Source of the DNA: Brenneria izbisi
GTDB taxonomy: Bacteria > Pseudomonadota > Gammaproteobacteria > Enterobacterales > Enterobacteriaceae
Assembly: GCF_025840185.1 (NCBI RefSeq)
Contig: NZ_JAMPJU010000004.1
Span: 124,001-188,000, forward strand
Length of the DNA stretch: 64,000 nt
Direction of reading: 5' to 3'
Below, piece by piece: positions 45,353 through 54,704 of this stretch. A program made the position numbers and the translations under genes. Numbering within the stretch: position 1 is the first letter of the stretch; each line of letters starts with the position of its first letter. Under the pieces are notes generated by a model. It was not told the DNA's origin, made no database searches, and worked only from the letters and a program-made list of their open reading frames with translations.

Positions 45353-46808
45353 AATAAAGACCAGGAAACGGAATCGCCGTTGGCAGATAAAAATAAAACA
45401 CTGGCAATTAATAGGCGCAAATCAATATCCCGGCTTTTTATGTACCGCTAATTTCCGCCAGGCTATCACCATTGCCTTTTTATTTTTGCTGATGATGCTG
45501 ATGTGTATTATCGGTTTCAGTTTATTAAGTGAAACCCTGGTCAGAACGCATGTCCGTGAAGTTATTCTGGGTAATATTTATGATTATTCCATGCAGTCGC
45601 GTTTAAAAAATGCAAATAATCTGATCACCCAACTTCGGCAGGACAATCTGGCGAAAAATGATGAATTACCGCTATTTTTGGTAGCCGATAAAAACGGCGA
45701 TGTCTTGTATCACAACCACCCGCTGAAGGATCTGCAAAACACCCCGTGCCGGATGGACGTGGCCTGCCTGAAAGCGACGCTGTCGAGTAAGCATGACGCC
45801 AATCTGATCGGGTTGTCCGTCATGTTGGACGATGGGACGGTGTTGTTTACCGCCTACAACATCAAACCGATGCTTGAGCGTGTGCGCACCATCCCGCTGG
45901 TGGCGGGCGCCGGGCTGTTTATCGTGCTGCTGTTCTGCCTGTTCGTCAGCCGTCACTTCAGCCTGCGGAGCCTGCGCAGCGTCGAGAAAATCCGCGCCGC
46001 GCTGCACCGCTACAGCACTGGCGAGCAGCAGGTGCGTATGCCGTTGTCGCGTTATGGCGACGACTTCGACAGCCTGAGCGCGGATATCAACCAGAATCTG
46101 GAACGCATCGAACGCCTGATGGAACAAGTGCGCAGCACTTCCAGCCATATTGCTCATGAACTGCGCACACCATTGACGCATCTGCAAAATCGTCTGTTCA
46201 ACCTGACTGAACGTACCGGTCTGGCGGGCGATGTGCGTGATGAACTGAATCTGGCAGTGGAGGAAGTTCATAAAATTCTCGGCCTGTTCCGCACAGTGAT
46301 GCGTATTGGTGAAATCGAAAGCGGACGCTGTGTGCATCAGTTTGAAAATATCGAAGCGCGACAATTGCTGGAAGAACTCGCCGAATATTACCAGCCGCTA
46401 GCGGAGGCGCGCGGCTGTCGTTTGTTGATAGAGATTAAGGCTGGCATCCAGTTGTTCGGCGATCGGGCGTTGATATTTCAGGCGCTGGCCAACCTGGTGG
46501 AAAATGCGCTCAAGTATGCCGCGCAGGGAAAAGAAATCACCCTGGGGATGACGTTATATCAAGGCTGGATCGCGCTGCGCGTTGCCGACCGTGGGCCAGG
46601 CATTCCCACGGTGCAGCATGAGAAGGCGCTACAACGCTTTCAGCGGCTGGACGTCAGGCCGCAACAGCCTGGCTACGGGCTGGGGCTGTCATTGGTGAAA
46701 GCGATTACCGATCTGCACGGCGGCAAGCTGTGTCTTGAGTCAGCCAATCCGGGATTGACGGTCTATTTATGTCTTAAACGTGTTAAGTCCGTATTAATTC
46801 CCCGGTAA
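45330..46808 (+). CDS. Sensor histidine kinase beside Tad locus 2
   Basis: 492 residues from ATG 45330 (AAGGA eight bases upstream; TTG 45312 in frame). Two transmembrane segments (AITIAFLFLLMMLMCIIGF and VAGAGLFIVLLFCLFV) flank a periplasmic sensor of about 115 residues. HAMP follows, then the H-box SSHIAHELRTPLTHL, N-box ENALKYA and G-boxes DRGPGIP and GYGLGLSLVKAI. The sensor holds two Cys in TPCRMDVACLKA, possibly a disulfide or metal site. It overlaps the regulator gene by 23 bases. Confidence 0.92.
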   Translation: MSAATLNKIKTRKRNRRWQIKIKHWQLIGANQYPGFLCTANFRQAITIAFLFLLMMLMCIIGFSLLSETLVRTHVREVILGNIYDYSMQSRLKNANNLITQLRQDNLAKNDELPLFLVADKNGDVLYHNHPLKDLQNTPCRMDVACLKATLSSKHDANLIGLSVMLDDGTVLFTAYNIKPMLERVRTIPLVAGAGLFIVLLFCLFVSRHFSLRSLRSVEKIRAALHRYSTGEQQVRMPLSRYGDDFDSLSADINQNLERIERLMEQVRSTSSHIAHELRTPLTHLQNRLFNLTERTGLAGDVRDELNLAVEEVHKILGLFRTVMRIGEIESGRCVHQFENIEARQLLEELAEYYQPLAEARGCRLLIEIKAGIQLFGDRALIFQALANLVENALKYAAQGKEITLGMTLYQGWIALRVADRGPGIPTVQHEKALQRFQRLDVRPQQPGYGLGLSLVKAITDLHGGKLCLESANPGLTVYLCLKRVKSVLIPR

Positions 46809-46929
46809 ATAACCTGCATATTTATTACCCTTGTATTTATTGTGAATTTATATCTTTCATTGATTTATCTGGTTAATTCAACGCGTTTAAAGATTAACTA
46901 ATATTAATGTTCTGCTTCTTGTTGTTCAT

Positions 46930-46948
46930 GATAATAAGTCTCATTATT
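46930..46948. promoter_or_regulatory. Second Fur-like box, upstream of flp2
   Basis: GATAATAAGTCTCATTATT matches the Fur consensus at 14 of 19 positions, 70 bp before the pilin start. Weaker than the 44469 site; the two together are suggestive. Confidence 0.4.
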
Positions 46949-47017
46949 AATCCTGTTATCGTCATGGCTCCCGTCAATTGCCATGATCCCTTTGGCTGCG
47001 GATAAGAGATATTTCCC

Positions 47018-47245
47018 ATGAATAATATGAAAACCAAACTGCGTGTATTCCTGCGTGATGAAAGCGGTGTAACGGCGATTGAGTACGGCATTCTGGCGGC
47101 GGCGATGGCGGCGGCAATTGGCGCGATTTTCGGTAGCGACGGTATTTTTGTTCAGGCGCTGAATGAAAAATTCAGTGAAATCGCCGATCAGATCACCGGT
47201 TCCGGCACCAGCGGATCAGGCGCGTCAGGGACAGCGGCGAAATAA
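47018..47245 (+). CDS. flp: Flp/Fap type IVb major pilin, locus 2
   Basis: 75 residues. Leader MNNMKTKLRVFLRDESG, cleavage after Gly, mature VTAIEYGILAAAMAAAIGAIF with the conserved Glu-Tyr, and an unusual Gly/Ser-rich tail (SGTSGSGASGTAAK). The second in-frame ATG (47027) is possible. First gene of the second tad operon. The Gly/Ser tail is quite unlike the Asn/Pro tail of the locus 1 pilin. Confidence 0.92.
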   Translation: MNNMKTKLRVFLRDESGVTAIEYGILAAAMAAAIGAIFGSDGIFVQALNEKFSEIADQITGSGTSGSGASGTAAK

Positions 47246-47249
47246 TCCA

Positions 47250-47804
47250 GTGGTTGCGTATTCCGCTCAGTGGCTGCAAACGGCAGTGCTGGTTGGGTGT
47301 CTGTTGTGGTGTATCAGCACTGATCTGTTGGCGCGCAAGATCCCCAATCAGGCGGTTGTGGTCTTATTGCTGGGTTGGTTGCTTGCCAGCGCGTCGGTGG
47401 TCATGCAATCCGGCGCGCCAGATATGACAGCCTTGCGGCAGGCGCTGTGGGCGTTGCCGGGCGCGGTTATTGTTCTGATGGTTGGTTTTTTACTTTTTCT
47501 CACCGGCAGGTTGGGCGCGGGAGATGTAAAGCTGATGAGCGTGTTGTGTCTGTGGGTGGGACATGGACACCAGATCGTTTTTGTCATGGTCACCGCCTTG
47601 GCGGGAGGCGTGCTGGCGCTGAGTCTGCCGTTACTCAATACCGTGCCGGGTATCATCGGCATGGGTATTCAAACCACGAATCGGATGTTTAAAAGCCGGT
47701 TGCCCATGCCGCCCGATCTGCCCGCCGAACTTTCTCAGGGCATTCCTTACGCGCTCGCCATTGCCTTTGGCGCGATGTATGTCCTGATTTTTCCCTTGTT
47801 TTAG
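47250..47804 (+). CDS. cpaA: Flp prepilin peptidase CpaA/TadV, locus 2
   Basis: 184 residues from GTG 47250, five bases after the pilin stop; an ATG at 47163 would overlap the pilin by 83 bases and add a non-membrane extension, so I reject it. Catalytic Asp residues lie in STDLLARKIPN and GRLGAGDVKLMS. Multi-span inner-membrane A24 peptidase that matures the pilin and pseudopilins. Confidence 0.88.
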   Translation: MVAYSAQWLQTAVLVGCLLWCISTDLLARKIPNQAVVVLLLGWLLASASVVMQSGAPDMTALRQALWALPGAVIVLMVGFLLFLTGRLGAGDVKLMSVLCLWVGHGHQIVFVMVTALAGGVLALSLPLLNTVPGIIGMGIQTTNRMFKSRLPMPPDLPAELSQGIPYALAIAFGAMYVLIFPLF

Positions 47805-47851
47805 TTTCGTCGTCACGTTGAGACACGCACGGCTGAGGTAGAACCGTTGAA

Positions 47852-48799
47852 ATGAAAATTAACTCTACATACGTACTGTCAGGGGCGTTGATTCTGGCAG
47901 GCATTGTCGCGCTGCTGGTGCGCAGTCATTTGTCGTCGCCGCCGCCCGCGCCACAGGTTGAGATAAAAGCGCCGCAGCAGGTCGCGGTTCTGGTAGCCGC
48001 CAAAGATCTCCATCCCGGCGATTTTCTGGATTCCTCCTCGCTGCGCTGGCAGGTCACTGAAGAGCCGGTATCGCGCACATTTAATTTTATCCGTGGTAAA
48101 GACAGCCAGACATTGCTGCTGGGCGCCACGCTGCGTGAAACGGTGACCGCCGGCACGCCGCTGACCAGCAATGTGGTGGTCAAGCCCAATGAACCGGGAT
48201 TCGTCGCCGCCGTGTTGCGTAAAGGGATGCGCGCTATCTCGATTCCAACCAACGCGGTGGCCAGCAATGCCGGTCTGGTGGCGGCGGGCGATCGCGTTGA
48301 CATTATCCTCAGCCTGAAAAAAGACGAACAGCCGGAACGACAAGCCAGCGGCAGCCAAACCATCGCCTTACCTCTACTGGCATCGCAAACCATCGTGCGC
48401 GATTTACGCGTTCTGGCGCTGAATAATCAAACCGACACCGACGTGCGCCCACGACAGGATGTGGTACAGGAAGATAGCGGCGAGACGGTGATGCCCAGCC
48501 GTAGCCGCCTGCCTGCCGGCAACAACCGACCGCGCACCGTCAGTTACCAGACGGTCACGGTCGAGGTCACGCCGCAACAGGCCGAAGTGCTGGCGGTGGC
48601 GAAAGAGGTTGGCATGTTGCATCTGGCTTTACGCAGTTCAACGCCGGACGAACAGGATGATGGCCGCCAGGATGCGACGCCGCGGGTCACCACGCTGACG
48701 CAAAGCACCAGCATCTATAACGGCCTGTCCGGTAGCGGTCATCAGGTTAAGGTTTTCCGGGGCGCACAGAAAGATGTCGTGATGTTCCCATCCCGCTAG
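47852..48799 (+). CDS. cpaB: Tad pilus assembly protein CpaB/RcpC, locus 2
   Basis: 315 residues with an N-terminal membrane anchor (VLSGALILAGIVALLVRS), a Pro-rich spacer, an SAF-like domain (LVAAKDLHPGDFLDSSSLRW) and the CpaB blocks PGFVAAVLRKGMRAISIP and AGDRVDIILSL. It has an internal polar insertion with many Arg/Asp residues (about 190-235) that is longer than in the locus 1 copy. Periplasmic linker of the Tad machine. Confidence 0.92.
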   Translation: MKINSTYVLSGALILAGIVALLVRSHLSSPPPAPQVEIKAPQQVAVLVAAKDLHPGDFLDSSSLRWQVTEEPVSRTFNFIRGKDSQTLLLGATLRETVTAGTPLTSNVVVKPNEPGFVAAVLRKGMRAISIPTNAVASNAGLVAAGDRVDIILSLKKDEQPERQASGSQTIALPLLASQTIVRDLRVLALNNQTDTDVRPRQDVVQEDSGETVMPSRSRLPAGNNRPRTVSYQTVTVEVTPQQAEVLAVAKEVGMLHLALRSSTPDEQDDGRQDATPRVTTLTQSTSIYNGLSGSGHQVKVFRGAQKDVVMFPSR

Positions 48800-48874
48800 C
48801 AGCAACCTCACCGCCGGTGAATGGCTGCAAGGTTGCGCATGAAAAAAATGAAGCCCATTACGGAAATTAAGTAA

Positions 48875-50305
48875 ATGACGATCTTTTCCCTGTTTTTGAA
48901 ATCGGACTTTTGGGATACACGTAAACGATGGCTGGCCGCCGTTTGTCTGACGATGCCGCTGCTGCCCGGCGCCGTTTTCGCTGCGGGAATGACCGAAGTC
49001 GCTGAAACCAACGTGGTGCGCATGACGGTGCATCAGGGACGCTTATTGCAACTGGATGCCTTACCCGACAGCGTATTGGTGGCTGACCCGGAAATCGCCA
49101 GTTTTGAACTGCCTTCTCCGGGCAACTTGTTCATCTATGCCAGGAACGTGGGAACCACCACGTTGTATGCCATGGACGAGAGCGGCAATGTCATCCATGC
49201 CATCCGCATCGTCGCCGAACACGATCTGAAAGCGCTGAGTGAAAGGATGAAGCGGGAATTTCCCAATGCGGATATCCAACTGGAAGCCGGGATCCCCAGC
49301 GGGGTGATCGTGCGCGGCAGCGTCGATACGCCGCAGGACGCCAAACGGGTGATCGACAGCGTACAGGCTTATATCGCCGCGTCTTCCTCTTCTTCCGCGA
49401 GCGGCGGTGGTGGCGGCGGCGGACAAGGTCTGCCCGGCAGCAGCGAGTCATCCGGCAAAGTCGTCAATCAACTCAAAATCAAAACCCCGTCGCAAATCAA
49501 TATCCGCGTGCGGGTGGTGGAAGTCTCCCGCAACCTGACCCACGAATTGGGTTTCAACTGGGAAGCGTCGCTGAACCGGGGCAGCGCCAACTTCGGTCTG
49601 GGAACCGGTACGGTCGGCGGCTTTTTTGATTCCAGCACCGGGGCGTTTACCGGTGTTGAAGGCAGTAACTTTCTGGGCGTCAATGTCGGCGGCGGCGAGG
49701 GTTCGCTCAGCGGATTGTTATCCGCCATGAACAAACAAGGCATGGCTTCCGTGCTGGCGGAACCGAACCTGACGGCCATGTCGGGCGAAACCGCCGCGTT
49801 TGCCGCCGGCGGTGAAGTGCCCGTGGTCATCATTACCAATAACAACGTCAATATCGATTACAAATCCTACGGCGTGATCCTGCGCATGACGCCAACATTG
49901 CTCTCCGCCAACCGTATCAGTCTGCACATTGCGCCGGAAGTCAGTGAATTGACCTCCGTGGGCGCCGTTGAACTGGAAGGGGGATCGACCATTCCGGCGC
50001 TGACGGTGCGCCGCGCCGATACCACCGTTGAACTGGCCAGCGGACAGAGCTTTGCGCTGGCCGGCATGTTGCGCAGTTCCAACAGTCAGACCGTGACCGG
50101 GGTGCCGGGGCTGAGCAGCATTCCGGTGATTGGTCGTGCCTTTGAAAATGAATTAACAAGCCATGAGGAAACGGAACTGGTGATTATCGCCACCGCCTAT
50201 GTGGTGGCGCCAGTGAATGCGGGTGATCTTCAGGTGCCGGGACAGGGCGTCAAAACACTGGACGCCGTGATGCCAAGTTATGGCGCGGTGGGTTATCTCT
50301 ACTGA
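48875..50305 (+). CDS. cpaC: Tad pilus secretin CpaC/RcpA, locus 2
   Basis: 476 residues with signal peptide (LTMPLLPGAVFAAG). The order is the N-domain (VADPEIASFELPSPGNLF), a BON-like domain with VIVRGSVDTPQDAKRVID, a Ser/Gly-rich linker (about residues 171-187) and the secretin domain with VRVVEVSRNLTHELGFNW and VPGLSSIPVIGRAF. The flexible Gly run is absent from the locus 1 copy. Outer-membrane pore for the pilus. Confidence 0.93.
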   Translation: MTIFSLFLKSDFWDTRKRWLAAVCLTMPLLPGAVFAAGMTEVAETNVVRMTVHQGRLLQLDALPDSVLVADPEIASFELPSPGNLFIYARNVGTTTLYAMDESGNVIHAIRIVAEHDLKALSERMKREFPNADIQLEAGIPSGVIVRGSVDTPQDAKRVIDSVQAYIAASSSSSASGGGGGGGQGLPGSSESSGKVVNQLKIKTPSQINIRVRVVEVSRNLTHELGFNWEASLNRGSANFGLGTGTVGGFFDSSTGAFTGVEGSNFLGVNVGGGEGSLSGLLSAMNKQGMASVLAEPNLTAMSGETAAFAAGGEVPVVIITNNNVNIDYKSYGVILRMTPTLLSANRISLHIAPEVSELTSVGAVELEGGSTIPALTVRRADTTVELASGQSFALAGMLRSSNSQTVTGVPGLSSIPVIGRAFENELTSHEETELVIIATAYVVAPVNAGDLQVPGQGVKTLDAVMPSYGAVGYLY

Positions 50306-50329
50306 GCCTGATGATGAAGGGGGAACACA

Positions 50330-51028
50330 ATGCATAAAAAGACGATTCGCAACGCCGGACGCGTCGCACGAAAACCTTCAGGCAGGCCGATTTCTGGCCT
50401 GACGCTGTGCGCCTGCGCCTTTCTGCTGGCGGCCTGTGGTGATAACTCCGTGAACAGCCAACGCATGCAGCGTTATGCGCAACCGGCGCTGGAGCCGATT
50501 GAAGTGCGTCCATCCTCGCTGGCGGTCACGTTGCAAGTGGCGGCGGACGGGCGGGGTTTTACCCCGGAATCACTTAAGCGACTCAATGTGATGCTGAAAG
50601 ATCAAGGTCGGCTGGCCAAACAAACGCTGACGCTGATCCCCCGTACGGCGCGTGGCGAACAGATGGCGGGGCGGTTAGCTTTGGTGCTGAAAAACGCCGG
50701 AGCGGACGCGCGGAAAGTGAAACAGATGCGTATCGCGTCCGCCAGCGGTCAGTCCGGCGACCTGGAGGTGATTTCCCAAGCGCTGGCGGTAAAAACCGCC
50801 CGCTGTCAGGTGAACGATCCCGGTCTGCTGATGGTAAAGCCATTCGAAGGCATGGGCTACCTGGGCTGTGCGACCCAGAACAATCTGGCGATGATGGTCG
50901 CACAGCCGCGTGATTTGCTTCAGGCCAAAACCCTGGATGACGCGGACGGCGTGGTGGCGGTTAACAGCATCGAACGTTATCAATCCGATGAGGTAAAAGA
51001 GCTCATCGATATTGACTTTGATGACTAA
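50330..51028 (+). CDS. cpaD: CpaD-like Tad lipoprotein, locus 2
   Basis: 232 residues. Lipoprotein signal ending LLAAC (Cys about 36). The N-terminal domain resembles a peptidoglycan-binding-like fold (FTPESLKRLNVMLKDQGRLAKQTLTLIPRT), and the C-terminal signature is GYLGCATQNNLAMMVAQPRDL. Outer-membrane helper of the secretin. It has the N-terminal half that locus 1 CpaD lacks. Confidence 0.88.
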   Translation: MHKKTIRNAGRVARKPSGRPISGLTLCACAFLLAACGDNSVNSQRMQRYAQPALEPIEVRPSSLAVTLQVAADGRGFTPESLKRLNVMLKDQGRLAKQTLTLIPRTARGEQMAGRLALVLKNAGADARKVKQMRIASASGQSGDLEVISQALAVKTARCQVNDPGLLMVKPFEGMGYLGCATQNNLAMMVAQPRDLLQAKTLDDADGVVAVNSIERYQSDEVKELIDIDFDD

Positions 51029-51042
51029 GGGAGCGGCATGCC

Positions 51043-52242
51043 ATGAGTGAAATGACCCTGGTTGACAACGAAGAACTGGCCGCGCCGCTGGCGGCGTTTG
51101 TTCACGCCGCGGAGGAGATCGCCGAGCTTGGCGATCAATTTACGCGCCTGAAACAGCAAGACGTGCCGGTGATGGCGGGCGGCGTGGCGGCGGCGCGCAA
51201 GTGGTGTGAATTGAATATCCCGCCGCGCATTCTGCTGGTGGATTTGCAAGGCGCGCGCTGGCCGTTGCCTGAACTGGAAGCTTTGCTCAGCATCTGCGGC
51301 CCGACCACGCAGGTGATCGCCACGGGCAAAGAACAGGATGTGGCGCTGTATCGCGCGCTGTTGCAGCTTGGGGTGGTGGACTACCTGCTGAAACCGTTCA
51401 CGCTGGATCTGCTGGCTTCGACGCTGGCGAAATGCGCGGGCCAGCAAGCCGGGCCGGAGTATGCCCGCATGGGGCGCACTATCGCGGTAGTCAGCGCCAG
51501 CGGCGGTTGCGGCGGTAGTACGGTGGCGATGGGATTGAGCCGGTTGTTGTCCGGCGAACGTCATTTACCGGTGGCGCTGGTGGATTTTGACCGTCGTAAC
51601 GGCGATCAACTGTTGTTGCAGGGACAAAGCGCCGATGCCGGACTGACCGCCGTGCTGGAAACGCAGGAACTGGATACCCGGCTATTGCAACGCGCTATGT
51701 TGCGCATTGATCCCCGTCTGCATCTGTTGGCGCAGCATCCTGAACTGGGCGAATTGAACCCGGTGGAGGTGGACAACGTGCTGAATCTCGGCAGCGCGTT
51801 GTGCCGCATGTTTAATCAGGTTATCTGGGATCTCCCCAGCAGTTATCCGCCTGGGGCGCTGGATGTGCTGACCTACGCCGATCTGCGCATCATCGTCACC
51901 GAACTGACGCTACAGGACGCCCGTAATATTCGTCGCGTACTGCATGAAATTGGCGATGAAAGCGAAGGGCAGCGCCTGTTGCTGGTGCATAACCAGAGCC
52001 GTTTCGCCGGGACAACCCCGCTGAGCCGTGAGCAGTTCGAGCAGTTTGTCGGCCGCAAAATCGATGTATCGCTGCCTCATGCCGGTCATACATTGGCGCA
52101 AAGCCTGACGCTGGGCGCGTTGAATCTGGCGGCGGCGCCCGCTTTCCAGCAGGCATTGCGCCAGTTGGTCGATCTGGCCTGCGGGGTGCGTACCCAACCG
52201 GCGGCAAAACGCTGGTTTTCCCGTTGGTTGAAACGGGCATGA
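51043..52242 (+). CDS. cpaE: TadZ/CpaE MinD-like ATPase, locus 2
   Basis: 399 residues: a receiver-like domain (residues 1-135, ending VDYLLKPFTLD) then a ParA/MinD fold. The nucleotide loop reads SASGGCGGST (about residue 150): the deviant Walker A has lost its lysines (normally KGGxGKT/S), as occurs in some TadZ proteins, so ATP hydrolysis may be weak or absent. VALVDFDRRNGDQ is the A' region. It is expected to localise the Tad machine in the cell. Confidence 0.9.
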   Translation: MSEMTLVDNEELAAPLAAFVHAAEEIAELGDQFTRLKQQDVPVMAGGVAAARKWCELNIPPRILLVDLQGARWPLPELEALLSICGPTTQVIATGKEQDVALYRALLQLGVVDYLLKPFTLDLLASTLAKCAGQQAGPEYARMGRTIAVVSASGGCGGSTVAMGLSRLLSGERHLPVALVDFDRRNGDQLLLQGQSADAGLTAVLETQELDTRLLQRAMLRIDPRLHLLAQHPELGELNPVEVDNVLNLGSALCRMFNQVIWDLPSSYPPGALDVLTYADLRIIVTELTLQDARNIRRVLHEIGDESEGQRLLLVHNQSRFAGTTPLSREQFEQFVGRKIDVSLPHAGHTLAQSLTLGALNLAAAPAFQQALRQLVDLACGVRTQPAAKRWFSRWLKRA

Positions 52243-52285
52243 ATATCATCCGCATCACCCCGTTGCGACAAAGGGTTAACCGACT

Positions 52286-53683
52286 ATGTTGATTCGTAAA
52301 AATAACCTGCAAAAAGGCGAGGCGCACAAAAATACGCCTCAACCGGCGACCGCCAACGTGACCGAACTGAAGGCGCGTCCGGCGGTAGAGAATCGTGCGC
52401 AGCCGACGGCAAATAATCCGCCGGCGTCAACCTCCGCCACCCGGCAGGCGGACAGCCGCAGCAGCCAGCGCCGTCTGATCCGCGCCCAGCTTTACGATCA
52501 GATCGATGCGGGCAAAGCGGCCATGATGACGCGCGACAAGCTGCTGGTGCAGATCGAAACCGTGATCCGCCGCATCTGCGATGAACAGCGTTTGCAGCTT
52601 TCTCGTCAGGAAGAGGAAGTGATTGCGGCGGAAATGCTGGATGAGATGACCGGTATCGGCCCCATCCAACCGTTGCTGGCCGACGACACGGTCAACGACA
52701 TTCTGGTGAACGGGGCGAATCAGGTCTTTGTTGAACGCTTCGGCAAGCTGGAACTCTCGCCGATCACCTTTATTGATGAAGAACATGTGTTCAACACCGC
52801 GCAGCGTATCGCGGCGGCGGTGGGGCGGCGCATCGATGAAGCCAGCCCGATGGTGGACGCCCGTCTGCCGGACGGCAGCCGCGTGAATGTGATTACCTAT
52901 CCGCTGGCGATCGACGGCACCACTATCTCTATTCGTAAATTCATGCGCCGTAATCTGTCGCTGGAAGCGCTGGCGGAGAGCCGCTGTATGTCCTACGCCA
53001 TGGCCGATGTGCTGAATAGGGCGATGCAGGCGAAGATTAACGTAATTGTCTCTGGCGGAACCGGCGCGGGTAAAACCACGCTGCTGAACGCGTTATCGCA
53101 AAAGATCGGCAGCGACGAACGCATCATCACCATTGAAGACGCCGCCGAACTGCAATTACAGCAGGAGCATGTGATCCGGCTGGAAACGCGTCCCATCAGC
53201 GCCGAAGGCACTGGTCGGGTCGATCAGCGCGATTTGGTGCGCAACGCCCTGCGTATGCGTCCTGACCGCATCATCCTCGGCGAAGTGCGCGGCGGCGAAA
53301 GCTTTGACATGTTGCAGGCGATGAATACCGGTCATGACGGTTCATTGTGTACTGTTCACGCCAATACCTCGCGGGATTCGATACAGCGTCTGGAAAACAT
53401 GGTGATGATGGCCAACATGCAATTGCCGCTGATGGCGATCCGCCGTCAGATCGCCAGCGCCGTGCATCTGATCGTACAGATAGAACGGATGCGCGACGGC
53501 GTGCGTCGCGTGGTATCGATCACTGAAGTCTGCGGTATGGAGAATGAAGTGATCCAGCTACAGGATCTGTTCACTTTCCAGATCACCGGCAAAGACGCAC
53601 AGGGCAAACTGACAGGCGAATACGTACAGCACATTCAGCGCCCGCAGTTCTACAGCGATAAAGCGCATTTGTTTGATGCGTGA
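52286..53683 (+). CDS. cpaF: Tad secretion ATPase CpaF/TadA
   Basis: 465 residues. A low-complexity N-terminus (Pro/Ala/Thr-rich, residues 10-60) precedes the type II/IV secretion ATPase. Walker [11 protein letters not shown] lies near residue 255, Asp box [10 protein letters not shown], Walker [12 protein letters not shown] near 327, then His box [16 protein letters not shown]. Hexameric cytoplasmic motor for extension and probably retraction of the pilus. The locus 1 counterpart must lie left of the window. Confidence 0.95.
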   Translation: MLIRKNNLQKGEAHKNTPQPATANVTELKARPAVENRAQPTANNPPASTSATRQADSRSSQRRLIRAQLYDQIDAGKAAMMTRDKLLVQIETVIRRICDEQRLQLSRQEEEVIAAEMLDEMTGIGPIQPLLADDTVNDILVNGANQVFVERFGKLELSPITFIDEEHVFNTAQRIAAAVGRRIDEASPMVDARLPDGSRVNVITYPLAIDGTTISIRKFMRRNLSLEALAESRCMSYAMADVLNRAMQAKINVIVSGGTGAGKTTLLNALSQKIGSDERIITIEDAAELQLQQEHVIRLETRPISAEGTGRVDQRDLVRNALRMRPDRIILGEVRGGESFDMLQAMNTGHDGSLCTVHANTSRDSIQRLENMVMMANMQLPLMAIRRQIASAVHLIVQIERMRDGVRRVVSITEVCGMENEVIQLQDLFTFQITGKDAQGKLTGEYVQHIQRPQFYSDKAHLFDA

Positions 53684-53698
53684 CGACCCGCAGAGGAG

Positions 53699-54685
53699 AT
53701 GCCGATGACCGCTTTACACCTGAATCTGATCACGCTGTGGGTATTTTGCGGCGTACTGCTGTTGTGCTTTGCCGTCTATCGCTGGCAAAAGGCGCGTCAA
53801 CGTCTCGCTCAGCGCGAACAACGCTGGCGGCAGATTTTAGCGCAGGTGGAGCCGCCGCCGGCGCAGCCGGTTTCCGACTCTATTCTGCGTGATGAAATAA
53901 AAACGCCGTTGATGAACGTTCCTCTGCTGGGGCGCTGGCTGGCGGGGATCTGGTCGCAACTGGCGTTCATCGGCTGGAAAAAAAACCTGCGTCAACGAAC
54001 GTTGATCCTGGCTGCGCTGAGTCTGACGCTGGGGATGGTCATGGGGCAACGTACTTTACTGCCATTGACGCTGGGGCTGGTTTTCTCTGCGCTGTTGTTT
54101 ATCGCAATTGGCGCGGTGCTGTTTCGTGCCGCATTGCAAAAGCACCTGAAAGCCCTGCGCGAAAGCCTGCCGGAAGCGATTGACGCCATTACCCGCAGTT
54201 GCCGGGCGGGGGTGCCGGTGGCGAATACCTTTGCGATGGTGGCGGAGCATTTGAGCGGGCCACTGGCGCATGAATTTAATACCATCGATCACTGGCTGAA
54301 GCTGGGCATTCCATTACGTCAGGTAATTCAGGCATCGGCGCTCAGGGTGCCGATGGCGGAATATCGTTTCTTCGTGGTGATCCTGATCATCAACCAGGAA
54401 GCCGGCGGGCGTCTGGGAGAAACGCTGGAGCGCCTTTCCGCCACATTGCGCGCCCGCCGCGAGCTTCAGCTAAAAGTGCAGTCGAAAACCTCGGAAGCGC
54501 GGGCGTCCGCCAAAATCGTGGCGGCGTTGTTCCCCTGCTGTCTGGCCTATCTGTATCTGCGCTCTCCCGCTGATTTCAATTTTCTGTTTTCCGACCCGGT
54601 AGGAACCACGGTATTGATTTACGCCTTATGCAGCGTGGCGCTTGGGATGCTGGTGACGCATTTCATGGTCAGACGGATAAGCTGA
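53699..54685 (+). CDS. tadB: Tad inner-membrane platform protein TadB
   Basis: 328 residues, T2SF (GspF-like) domain, with an N-terminal membrane helix, paired helices around 105-145 and two C-terminal helices. Characteristic segment: LPEAIDAITRSCRAGVPVANTF and INQEAGGRLGETLERLSATLRAR. It forms the inner-membrane platform with TadC. Confidence 0.92.
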   Translation: MPMTALHLNLITLWVFCGVLLLCFAVYRWQKARQRLAQREQRWRQILAQVEPPPAQPVSDSILRDEIKTPLMNVPLLGRWLAGIWSQLAFIGWKKNLRQRTLILAALSLTLGMVMGQRTLLPLTLGLVFSALLFIAIGAVLFRAALQKHLKALRESLPEAIDAITRSCRAGVPVANTFAMVAEHLSGPLAHEFNTIDHWLKLGIPLRQVIQASALRVPMAEYRFFVVILIINQEAGGRLGETLERLSATLRARRELQLKVQSKTSEARASAKIVAALFPCCLAYLYLRSPADFNFLFSDPVGTTVLIYALCSVALGMLVTHFMVRRIS

Positions 54686-54704
54686 GGACAAGGGAGAAGC
54701 CGAC

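Noticed and set aside
47163..47249. Upstream ATG start for cpaA of locus 2
   Set aside because: Would overlap the pilin gene by 83 bases and put a Pro-rich hydrophilic extension before a membrane protein; GTG 47250 fits better.
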